64,000 nt of DNA from the NCBI GenBank assembly GCA_902812465.1, contig CADDZE010000011.1, forward strand, positions 1 through 64,000, read 5' to 3'. The stretch is from Acidobacteriota bacterium. Lineage in GTDB: Bacteria > Acidobacteriota > Terriglobia > UBA7540. Positions 15,921 through 24,088 of this stretch are shown in pieces. Within the stretch, counting starts at the first letter, position 1, and every line of letters begins with the position of its first letter. The position numbers and the translations under genes are program-made. The notes under the pieces were generated by a model. That model ran no database searches, had not been told where the DNA came from, and saw nothing but the letters and a program-made list of their open reading frames with translations.

Positions 15921-18098
15921 CTATCGCTTCAACAGCTCGCTCGGACGCTCGTACAGCTGACCCCCAAACAGCACCAGTTTCCCTTTACCCACCCTTGCGA
16001 TCTTTACTCGCGTGGCTGCCCAGGCCAGCGATCCCGTCTCCGGTTCGGTCAGCGGTGCCAGGATGGAGAATGGATTAGCTCCGCGGTGGCTGGCGTAGCG
16101 GGTGTAGTTCTCGTGACCCTGCCCAAACGGCACCCCTAAGGTATCCGGCCGGATTCCCGGATACAGCAGAGCCGGCGCTCTGAATGAACCTTGTGCAGAG
16201 GTCACTTCTACCAGGTCGCCCTGCTGGATACCCAGCTTCACTGCTGTTCGGGGATTGATCTCGACCCAACTGCCCCACATGGCTGTCGACAAGGGGTCAG
16301 GCGCTTCCTGCATCCAGGGCAAGTGAGCCAGGGAACCGTCGTAGAGAAACAGCGAGGGATAGGGCAGCAGGTGAAAAGGGAACTCGCGTTCGTCGCCCGC
16401 GAATTCAGGAATCGAAGGAGTTGGCAGGTCAGGAAGAAAATGGCCCTTGAAAGGGGGCGCCGCCACCTGCGCAACCTCACGGCGACCTATCCACCCGGAC
16501 TGCTTGGCTAGCCGCTCCTCGTTCATCACCGCGATATGGCTCAGTGAAGCTGCGACCCGACCACCCAGGGCACGGCCTGCCTCAATCAAGACGGAGCTCA
16601 TGGCGCGCGTGTTGTATAGGGGGCGCATCACGGGCGCGGCCAGTGCCGTTCCCGGCTCGGTCGTGCCTGATTCAGGCGTGTGGCTCAGCGCGGATTCGAG
16701 GGGAGAATGGTCCGGCAGAATTAGGTCGGCCAGGACACTGGTCTCATCGAGGAAACATCCGAAGCTGGCGATGAACGGAACCCTGGCGACGAGGTCGACG
16801 ACGCGCCACGCTTGGGGAGTAGCCAGTACCGGGTTTGCATCCTTCAGAAGCAGTATTCTGGTCCTTTCAAGAACGCCCGACTTGAAAGCCTGGGTGAAGG
16901 TCACACTAGCCGGTTGGGTTGAACCTTCCGGCGGCAGACTTCCTGTGAAGAACAGCCCGCCTGGCTGGCCAACACTATCCAGGAGCACATTGAGCAAGTT
17001 GACCGCGAGTGCGTTAAACAGTCCGTTGGTTTGGGCCAACGCGCTTCCACCGATCATCGCTAGTGCTGGCCGATGGGCTGCCAGCTCCCGGGCAATGCGG
17101 GTCAACACAGCCGCCTTGACCCCTGTTCTGCTCTCAACCTCCGCGGGACTGTGACCGGTCAGAACCTGTTGCCATTCGGGTAGTCCCTTTCGGCTAGGAA
17201 ACAGCTCCTCATTGACGATTACGTGGGCAATGGCCAGCGCGATGGCCCCTTCGCTTCCCGGAGGTGCAGCAATCCACTCATCAGCGTTAGCACCGGTCTG
17301 CGACAGCCGAGGTTCCACCATCACGAACTTCGCACGCTGCCCGGGACGGCCCTGACGCATCTCACCGTAGGCCGCCGACTGTGCCACCGGTGAGTTCCAC
17401 GTACCGAGGAAGTCAGCGCCGAAAGAGATCAAGTAGTTGGTGCGAGCCAGATCGAATGTCGGCAGTTGCGCGCGGTCGAAAAGCTGTTGGTTGGCTCGCC
17501 GCAGCACTGACTCGTCCAGGGGTTCGAAGATCACCGGTCCCGACGCACCCAGGGCCCTCAGGAAGGCCTCGACCACACCGGGCGGATAGACACCGTTCGG
17601 CGGCTTCGTCAGAAACGTAATATTTCCCTCTTGCTGACCGGACTGCAACGCCCTTAACTGTGACACCAGCTCGCCGATGGCTTCTTCCCAGCTAATCTCA
17701 TGCCACCGGCCCGATCCGCGATCTCCGGCGCGCCGGAGTGGACCTCGCAAGCGATCAGGATGGTAGGTCACTTGCAGAATCGCCTGGCCGCGCGCACAAA
17801 GCTTACCCCGATTGACGGGATGCTGGGGATCACCCTCGACCTTTTTGGCTAAGCCCATCTTGATCAGGCCGCGACGACCGTTGCGGACGGCCTCCGCCTC
17901 TCCTTCCATCACTTTTACTAGCGTGCCGCAGCCCGCCGGACAAAGCGTGCAGACGCTCCGTTTCCACGTGGCGACGCCGGCTTGCAGGTCCTCCTCTGGA
18001 ATGAAACGAATCAGCTGATGCTCCGGGTGGCCGCAGCCGTCAAGGGCCGCCGCCGTACCTACTACTCCCGAAGTTTTGATAAAAGTTCTACGATCCAT
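15921..18098 (-). CDS. actB: Alternative complex III molybdopterin-oxidoreductase-like subunit (N-terminal half of ActB)
   Basis: This 725-residue protein starts MDRRTFIKTSGVVGTAAA, a twin-arginine signal. It is followed by CTLCPAGCGTLVKVMEG and GKLCARGQAILQ, the N-terminal Fe-S motif of the molybdopterin oxidoreductase family. In characterised alternative complex III this domain lacks the molybdenum cofactor and is structural. It ends before any ferredoxin domain, and the Fe-S module follows as a separate gene 55 bp downstream, so ActB is split. The C-terminal molydopterin dinucleotide-binding-like domain is present (WVEINPRTAVKLGIQQGDLV). Confidence 0.88.
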   Translation of the reverse strand: MDRRTFIKTSGVVGTAAALDGCGHPEHQLIRFIPEEDLQAGVATWKRSVCTLCPAGCGTLVKVMEGEAEAVRNGRRGLIKMGLAKKVEGDPQHPVNRGKLCARGQAILQVTYHPDRLRGPLRRAGDRGSGRWHEISWEEAIGELVSQLRALQSGQQEGNITFLTKPPNGVYPPGVVEAFLRALGASGPVIFEPLDESVLRRANQQLFDRAQLPTFDLARTNYLISFGADFLGTWNSPVAQSAAYGEMRQGRPGQRAKFVMVEPRLSQTGANADEWIAAPPGSEGAIALAIAHVIVNEELFPSRKGLPEWQQVLTGHSPAEVESRTGVKAAVLTRIARELAAHRPALAMIGGSALAQTNGLFNALAVNLLNVLLDSVGQPGGLFFTGSLPPEGSTQPASVTFTQAFKSGVLERTRILLLKDANPVLATPQAWRVVDLVARVPFIASFGCFLDETSVLADLILPDHSPLESALSHTPESGTTEPGTALAAPVMRPLYNTRAMSSVLIEAGRALGGRVAASLSHIAVMNEERLAKQSGWIGRREVAQVAAPPFKGHFLPDLPTPSIPEFAGDEREFPFHLLPYPSLFLYDGSLAHLPWMQEAPDPLSTAMWGSWVEINPRTAVKLGIQQGDLVEVTSAQGSFRAPALLYPGIRPDTLGVPFGQGHENYTRYASHRGANPFSILAPLTEPETGSLAWAATRVKIARVGKGKLVLFGGQLYERPSELLKR

Positions 18099-18160
18099 AG
18101 AGCTCGTCGTTGTTCGCCTGCAGATTCTTCAAACGTCGGTCGGTACGTTGCGTCGCGGCC

Positions 18161-18748
18161 TCAATAGTGGCACGTCAGGCAATCCACGGGTGCCTTCTGC
18201 TGCCGATGACAGCTCAAGCAATAGCCCATCGTCAGATTGACACTCCGCACGGCCACTGTTTGCTGGGTCATGTCACCATGACAGGCCTGGCAACCGATTC
18301 CAGCACGGATGTGCGGCGCGTGGTTAAACTTCACATGCGAGTACGGGGGATAGTCATACACGCGCTGCCAAGCGACGTCTTCCCCCCGGGCTTGATAGGC
18401 AGCCAACTTTTTTATCTCCGGTTTCTCGGTGGCGATCGCCTGGTGGCAGGTCATGCAGAGCCTCACGCTGGGGAGTTGTGCTTCCGGGCCGCTCGTAACG
18501 CCCGCATGACAAACGACGCATTGCAGCCCCGCGGCTAGGTGAACCTTGTGCGTGAAGGCAATCGGCTGATGCGGTGCCGGGTGATACCCGAAAAAGTCCT
18601 TCATGGCGCTGAGTACAGACGGGTGCGCGGGCGTGTAGAATTCGGCACCGCCCGTTGGACTGTACGGCCGCTGGCTGCGCACCTCGGCCGCGGCGATCAT
18701 CAATCCGGCCGCTGCAGCAGCGGAAAGGATGACACCGGTTCGGCTCAA
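18161..18748 (-). CDS. actA: Alternative complex III pentaheme cytochrome c subunit ActA
   Basis: About 195 residues with an N-terminal hydrophobic anchor (VILSAAAAAGLMIAAA). Five CXXCH haem c motifs are present: CVVCH, CMTCH, CQACH, CLSCH and CLTCH. Extra distal histidines are present (FTHKVHLAAG, VKFNHAPHI). Five haems is the usual ActA number. The open frame continues upstream, but that part is only the permease gene in another frame. A TTG at 18748 overlaps the permease TGA as TTGA and gives a normal-length subunit. It lies 62 bp before the ActB-type subunit. Confidence 0.88.
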   Translation of the reverse strand: MSRTGVILSAAAAAGLMIAAAEVRSQRPYSPTGGAEFYTPAHPSVLSAMKDFFGYHPAPHQPIAFTHKVHLAAGLQCVVCHAGVTSGPEAQLPSVRLCMTCHQAIATEKPEIKKLAAYQARGEDVAWQRVYDYPPYSHVKFNHAPHIRAGIGCQACHGDMTQQTVAVRSVNLTMGYCLSCHRQQKAPVDCLTCHY

Positions 18749-20136
18749 GGGTTCACCGCTCCCGGACTCTTCCCGCGCCGCCAGACCCAATAGATGGGCA
18801 GGCCAGCGAGAATTAGCGAAAGTCCGATCAAGGATTCGCGGGGCTGCCTGAACAGGGTATTTCCAACAATCAGTAAGGCCGCCAAGGCGAAAGCCACCGG
18901 CAAGACCGGATAGCCCCACACCCGGTAAGGCCTGGCCAGCTGCGGCTCGCGCCGACGAAGCACGACCACTGCCAGGCAGGCGAAGGCGTAAAAGATCCAG
19001 CCGGCAAAAATCACATAGGTATAGAGCTGCTCGTAAGTACCGCTCACTGTCAGCACAGTAGACCACGCACCTTGAATCAGGATAGCCCAGGCCGGAGTGA
19101 TGAACCGAGGATGCACGCGGCCTGCTTTGGCAAAGAAGACGCCAGCGTGGGCCATGGCGTAATAAGCGCGCGGCCCGGTGAGGATGGTACCGTTCAACGC
19201 CCCGAAGATCGAGCACAGAATGAGGCCCGAGACGAAAATGGCGCCGCGCGGCCCGCTCAGCGCTTCCATGGCAGTCGCGGCTACTCTTTGGTGCGTTGCC
19301 AGGGCAGGCAGGGAGAGCACCCGCAGGTACGCGAGGTTCGCTCCCAGATAAGCCGCCACTACCAGCATGGTTCCCAACAGGTAGCTGCGCGGCAGTGTAC
19401 GCTCCGGATGACTCACCTCGCCTGCGGTGTAGGAGAGCATATGCCATCCTTCATAGGCCCAGAGCGCTCCGATCAGGGCGACACCGAATCCACTTAGCGT
19501 CGTATGCCCGGCCGGCAGCGTAGCGGAAGAAACGACCGTATGAGTATGAACCTTCAGCAGGGCGTAGCCCATGATGATCGCCAGGCCAGCGAGCTTAGCT
19601 ATCGTGAACACCACCTGAACCGCCGTGCCCTTGCGGACGCCTGCCACATTAATGAGGGTGAGCAGCGCCACCACGGCGCATGCTACCAGCTTCTCCCTTG
19701 TACGCCCGAGGTCGGCAAAGTTCGAGCTATAGATGCCGAAGCCCACGGCCAGCGTTGCAATCGACCCTGAGTGGATCACTAGCAGCATTCCCCACCCGTA
19801 AAGAAATGCAAACAGATCTCCGTAAGCGCGGCGAAGGTAAACATAGACACCTCCGGGCTCGGGAATTGCCGCTCCCAGCTCCGCGAGCGAGAGCGCCCCG
19901 GCCAGCGAGAGAATGCCACCCAGCACCCAGACCAGCAGCAAGCTTCGCACGCTGGCCACATAGAGGGCCACGTTGTGGGGAACCAGGAAGATGCCTGACC
20001 CGATGATGGTGCCCACAACGATAGCGGTTGAGCTCCAGAAACCGATGGAACGCGGCAGAGCGATCGGAGGCGGCTCAGGCGCAGCCTTGCCGATGCCGCG
20101 TTCCTGTGCCAGCACTGTACGGGCAAGCAACTCCAC
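18745..20136 (-). CDS. APC-superfamily amino-acid permease (LAT-like)
   Basis: This 463-residue protein has 12 hydrophobic segments. TM1 contains the substrate-binding signature STAIVVGTIIGSGIFLVP typical of the L-type amino-acid transporter branch of the APC superfamily. GALWAYEGWHMLSYTAGEVS is the conserved TM6 region, and the remaining helices are evenly spaced. It would act as an amino-acid antiporter or proton symporter in the inner membrane. Its stop codon overlaps the actA start, so it may lead the alternative complex III operon although no functional link is known. The start is GTG at 20136 with GGAGCTCC just upstream. Confidence 0.85.
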   Translation of the reverse strand: MELLARTVLAQERGIGKAAPEPPPIALPRSIGFWSSTAIVVGTIIGSGIFLVPHNVALYVASVRSLLLVWVLGGILSLAGALSLAELGAAIPEPGGVYVYLRRAYGDLFAFLYGWGMLLVIHSGSIATLAVGFGIYSSNFADLGRTREKLVACAVVALLTLINVAGVRKGTAVQVVFTIAKLAGLAIIMGYALLKVHTHTVVSSATLPAGHTTLSGFGVALIGALWAYEGWHMLSYTAGEVSHPERTLPRSYLLGTMLVVAAYLGANLAYLRVLSLPALATHQRVAATAMEALSGPRGAIFVSGLILCSIFGALNGTILTGPRAYYAMAHAGVFFAKAGRVHPRFITPAWAILIQGAWSTVLTVSGTYEQLYTYVIFAGWIFYAFACLAVVVLRRREPQLARPYRVWGYPVLPVAFALAALLIVGNTLFRQPRESLIGLSLILAGLPIYWVWRRGKSPGAVNP

Positions 20137-20318
20137 AGGAGCTCCCGTCGCTCGCGGTCGCGCTTTGAACCCAGGCGGGCAAAGGCGTTTACCACGGCGC
20201 AGCGTGCCATTATACTGGCAAATCCCTCGCCAGCGTATCGAGGTCGGCCACCCGGGGCCACGGGGCAGCCCGGGACTTCAAGATTCCGGATTCAAGATTG
20301 CAGTTGACGGGAGGAACC

Positions 20319-20717
20319 ATGCGCAAAGTGATTTGCACGGCTGAGGGACCGCGTCCCCTCGGAGTCTATTCCCAGGCGATCGTCTGTGATGGGTTCGTGT
20401 TCGTCTCCGGCCAAGGACCGGTCAACCCCAGAACCAACGAACTTGAGCTGGGCGACATCCGCAACCAGACCCGGCGCACGCTGGAAAACATCCGCGCCAT
20501 TCTCGAGGCAGCGGGCAGTTCGATGCGCGACGTGGTGAGAATCGGCGTATTCCTGGCTGAGCTGAGCGACTTTCCGGTTATGAACGAGGTCTTTCGCGAG
20601 TTCTTTCCGGAAGATCCGCCAGCGCGCACCACAGTGGGCGCTCAGTTACCAAGGATGAAGATCGAGATCGACTGCATTGCCCGGCTGCGAAAGCCGCCAG
20701 CAGCTCGGAAGCCCTAA
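20319..20717 (+). CDS. RidA/YjgF-family enamine/imine deaminase
   Basis: This 132-residue single-domain protein has the RidA landmarks GPRPLGVYSQAIVCDGFVFV, FVSGQGPVNPRT, LENIRAILEAAGSSMRDVV and PARTTVGAQLPRMKIEIDCIA. The Arg in PARTTV is the conserved carboxylate-binding residue. Family members hydrolyse reactive enamine/imine intermediates from PLP enzymes. GGAGG lies 5 nt upstream of the ATG at 20319. It stands alone on the plus strand between two minus-strand genes. Confidence 0.88.
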   Translation: MRKVICTAEGPRPLGVYSQAIVCDGFVFVSGQGPVNPRTNELELGDIRNQTRRTLENIRAILEAAGSSMRDVVRIGVFLAELSDFPVMNEVFREFFPEDPPARTTVGAQLPRMKIEIDCIARLRKPPAARKP

Positions 20718-20764
20718 GGGCCGGCTGCAGGGCCTGCCCCGGGAGTTTCGAGCATGCCTGTTCC

Positions 20765-23614
20765 CTATTGCACCACGAGGGAAACCGATGTGGTTAGAGC
20801 CAGCGTGCCTGAGGTTCCGATGACGGTTACGGCGTAGGTGCCCGCTGGCGTACCTGACGGAGGCGGCGTCACTCCGCCGCCGTTGCCACCTCCGCAAGCA
20901 AACGGAAAGACCAACGCGAGCAGCAGCAGACCTAGCGCCGCCCATGCCATGGCCACCTGGTGCCGCCTCCTTATCACCGCCACAAGGAGACCGGCAGTCA
21001 CGCCCAGCAGCCAGAGGCCGCGGTTGGAGGCTGGCGGATTTAGCCGCCGGCCGCTGACAGCGGAGCGGGCAGTGGTAGTGATGGTTAGCGTTGAAGGGAC
21101 AGGGTTCGGCCCGGGAGTCACTGAACTTGGGGAAAACACGCACTGAGACTGCGCCGGCAGCCCCGAACACGCCAGGGTCACTGCGCCGGTGAAGGGGCCG
21201 AACTCCGGCGTAACAGCGAGCGAGTACGTTGCTGACTTACCTGCTGCCACGGTGGCGCTCGATGGATTAGCCTCCAGCTTGAAACTGGTCACCGTCACCT
21301 GAACAGTGGCTGTGGGCGAAAACGTCACGCCATTATTGCTCGCCTCGAGCGTCACGCTGCTTGTGCCAAAAGGGCAGATCACGGAACCCGACACGGCACT
21401 GCACCCACCGCTGACAAGGGTCAGCGACAACGGGCAGGAATCGGGATCTGTGAATCCGAGCTGCGACGCGGAAAGGACGGCGCCACGCGGATTGTCACCG
21501 CTCACCGTAGCCTGCTTTACAACCGCACTCGCGCTGGGGACCGTCTTATCGGCGGCGGCCCAAGCGTTCAGCAAGCCGTAGCCGTAAGTGTTGTTGGCTG
21601 GCGCGGGGCCCAGGCCCGAGGCGTTTTCCAGTATCAGACTGCGTACCACTTGGCGGGCAGTGGCGGCGGGCAGGGCACCACTGGCATTTGCCCTCAAGCA
21701 GCTCGCTGCCTGCAGCAGAAGCGCGGCCTCACCCGCGGCGTGGGGCGTGGCCGCCGAGGTGCCATAAAATGGATTCTCGAAGCCCCCAGCTCCGGTAACG
21801 GAGACGCCGTCGACCCCCGTGACATCAGGCTTCAGACGACCATCCACCGTGGGCCCTTGGCTGCTGAAAAATTCGAGGGTGTTAGGCTTCGATGCCCGGA
21901 CAGCTCCGACGGACGTGACGCTGACCGGCGAACCTCCTGCATCCGCTTCCGCCGGGACACTGCTCGTAACCGTATTGTAATTGTGAATCTCGAAGTGCGT
22001 CGAAGGGGAGGGCACCAGGCGAAGCGGACCGGAGGATGCGCATTCGGGCTGAAAGAGAAACATGTTCAGATTTCGGACAGCAGCCAGGTTGTCGGAGTTT
22101 TCGATGATAATCCGGAAAAAATCTTGCTGTCCGGTGTCATTGACGTAATCGATGAACTCGACCGGGTCTTGTGCGCCTGTCTGCGGATTGGTGCTCGCCG
22201 CCACCACCTGGCCGGTGCTCTGCTGGACCAGGAAAAGATCGTAGTCATTGCTCGAGGCGCCGAATGGATCATCCCAGACCAGGAAGATCACGACCTCGCC
22301 GCCCGAGGGCAGCTCAATCAGGTCGTAGGGCTTAGGCCCGAGCCCCAGGACATCGTTCGTACTGGAGTTGGCCTGAAAGAGGTGGAGATCGCCCGGAACG
22401 CCAACCACGAAGCTGCCATCCACCCCCGAGTCCGTGTAAGTGCCGAGATAGTGTTCATTGGCTTCATTACCAACCGCGGTGAAGTAGGCGCGGAGCGGGT
22501 TGGTCGGGCTGTTGAGGTTGCTGGCGGTATTCGAGGAGACGTTGCTGGTACCATCGTAAGGCATACCGAAGAACGAAATATCGTCCATCGCCACGTCGGT
22601 CTGCCCAGCCATCCAGTCGACAGCCCGATTAAAGCTGAGGTCCGTATCAAAATTCGCGAAGAACAGCTGTGCTCCGGGAGCGATGTCATGAACGATCTCG
22701 AGCAGCGCGGTACCTTCGGCGCCAGCCCCGGCAAAGGCACAACCAACCGGCGGCAAACCCTCTAGGTCACCGGTCTCGTTGAACGACTGGCCGGTGATGC
22801 CACCCGTAGAGGAAATCAAAACTCCGGCAGCGTTCCGAATTCCGGTGGAGTTTGGAAGGTCTCCAGTCGAGATCGGCCCTCCCGAGACACCAGAGCAGGT
22901 AGTGCAACCTGTGGCAAAGACGCCCTTCAGGCCGTCCGAGAGCACACCCACCCGCACGCCCGTGCCGTCCACGTGAAGGCGGGAACGCACCTGGTCAGCC
23001 ATAATGATGGAGTCTCCTTGCGTGTCCACGGAACCCGTATGGTGGCGCGGATAGCTCGGCAGGCGGATGTAGTTCACCATGGGCAGGTCCGCTACAGCTT
23101 CCAGACGGCTTGCGGGCACTCGCGCCTGAACTCGGCTAGCACGGGCATCAGCAATCTCCACCACCCCGCCGGCGGACTCGAGGGCATAAAGCGTGTCTGG
23201 CCGAACCTGCGAAACCAGAATCGTGACCTGCACCTCACCGTTCTCGTTCACGCGCATCATCCGGTTATGCAGTGCGTCGCGAACCGACTTCGGCAGTCGG
23301 GCTGCGGCAAAGGCGGCTCGCGCCGCCACTGACTTGTCTCTCGACGTCGCCGACTCCTGAGGGACCGAGCGCGCCAGATCCACCAGAATCGATGCAAGCT
23401 TGGGATGCTTGGCAGAGCCGGAAGCGGGAAGCTGAGATCTTCGTGCCCACGCCCTTCGAATCCAGCCGGGAAAAGCCCACCAATCGTAGGCCGACGCACT
23501 CAGTGCGCGGGGGCAGAACACCGATCCCTCCTCGAGTAGGCCCGGCAACAGTAATCCTAGGACGGCTAAACTGGTCACGGCAATCAGCGTACGCTTTATC
23601 CTCGGGAACGCCAC
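20765..23614 (-). CDS. Secreted subtilisin-like S8 serine protease with altered triad and C-terminal membrane tail
   Basis: This 949-residue protein has an N-terminal signal (RTLIAVTSLAVLGLLLPGLL), an inhibitor-like prodomain (about 80-190) and an S8 catalytic domain. Asp227 lies in VGVLSDGLKG, and the nucleophile Ser620 lies in FYGTSAATPHAAGEAALLL. Where a canonical subtilase has HGT, this protein has AEGTALLEIVHDIAPGA, so Glu300 replaces His. After the protease come Ig-like domains, then RRR followed by a transmembrane segment (about 880-905), and a final GTPAGTYAVTVIGTSG motif. I recognise the tail from many secreted Acidobacteriota proteins and suspect an anchoring role. It is read from GTG with GGAGGAA upstream. 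Confidence 0.82.
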   Translation of the reverse strand: MAFPRIKRTLIAVTSLAVLGLLLPGLLEEGSVFCPRALSASAYDWWAFPGWIRRAWARRSQLPASGSAKHPKLASILVDLARSVPQESATSRDKSVAARAAFAAARLPKSVRDALHNRMMRVNENGEVQVTILVSQVRPDTLYALESAGGVVEIADARASRVQARVPASRLEAVADLPMVNYIRLPSYPRHHTGSVDTQGDSIIMADQVRSRLHVDGTGVRVGVLSDGLKGVFATGCTTCSGVSGGPISTGDLPNSTGIRNAAGVLISSTGGITGQSFNETGDLEGLPPVGCAFAGAGAEGTALLEIVHDIAPGAQLFFANFDTDLSFNRAVDWMAGQTDVAMDDISFFGMPYDGTSNVSSNTASNLNSPTNPLRAYFTAVGNEANEHYLGTYTDSGVDGSFVVGVPGDLHLFQANSSTNDVLGLGPKPYDLIELPSGGEVVIFLVWDDPFGASSNDYDLFLVQQSTGQVVAASTNPQTGAQDPVEFIDYVNDTGQQDFFRIIIENSDNLAAVRNLNMFLFQPECASSGPLRLVPSPSTHFEIHNYNTVTSSVPAEADAGGSPVSVTSVGAVRASKPNTLEFFSSQGPTVDGRLKPDVTGVDGVSVTGAGGFENPFYGTSAATPHAAGEAALLLQAASCLRANASGALPAATARQVVRSLILENASGLGPAPANNTYGYGLLNAWAAADKTVPSASAVVKQATVSGDNPRGAVLSASQLGFTDPDSCPLSLTLVSGGCSAVSGSVICPFGTSSVTLEASNNGVTFSPTATVQVTVTSFKLEANPSSATVAAGKSATYSLAVTPEFGPFTGAVTLACSGLPAQSQCVFSPSSVTPGPNPVPSTLTITTTARSAVSGRRLNPPASNRGLWLLGVTAGLLVAVIRRRHQVAMAWAALGLLLLALVFPFACGGGNGGGVTPPPSGTPAGTYAVTVIGTSGTLALTTSVSLVVQ

Positions 23615-24088
23615 GTACCCAGTTTCCTCCGCGTTATGGCGATGTCATATCTCTGACTATAATCAAGCAACACCTTGAATTCTCTAGGATTGTCGCCGTT
23701 GCCAGTTTAAATCAGAATGCTTGGCTTGAGGCCAGGCTCTTCGGTCAAAACATTCGGAGTTTGCCCGAAGAGCCCGAGTTTGTTGGCAGCCAGCGAAAAC
23801 CTGGGCAATCCTCGCAATCCTCAGGGCACTCCATCGCTCAGCCCAATCGAGCCATCCACATTGGCAGCCATCGACTCCCGGCTGCAATCATCCCGAAAGT
23901 CTGGGTTCCAGAATTTATGCTCGTTGTCCCACCGATCCGCAGCAAGATCCACTGACCAGCGGTGGCTGGCGTCGGAAGCAGCCCAGGAGGTGTGTACACT
24001 CGCGGACGTTTAGGGCATAGCTTAGTTGGGTGCACCTTTCTCGACGGTGCCCCTGATAAAAGGTCCGGCGCGATTGCCAATGGCTCAG
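23615..24088. other. Intergenic, no gene recognised
   Basis: These 474 bp separate the protease promoter side from the 3' end of the tssM remnant. I see no conserved reading frame, RNA fold or repeat. It may contain unrecognisable remains of the far end of the T6SS locus. Confidence 0.4.

Noticed and set aside
18749-19447. N-terminal extension of the pentaheme cytochrome frame
   Set aside because: This part is the amino-acid permease gene read in another frame. The translation is Arg/Ala-rich noise and ActA starts at 18748.
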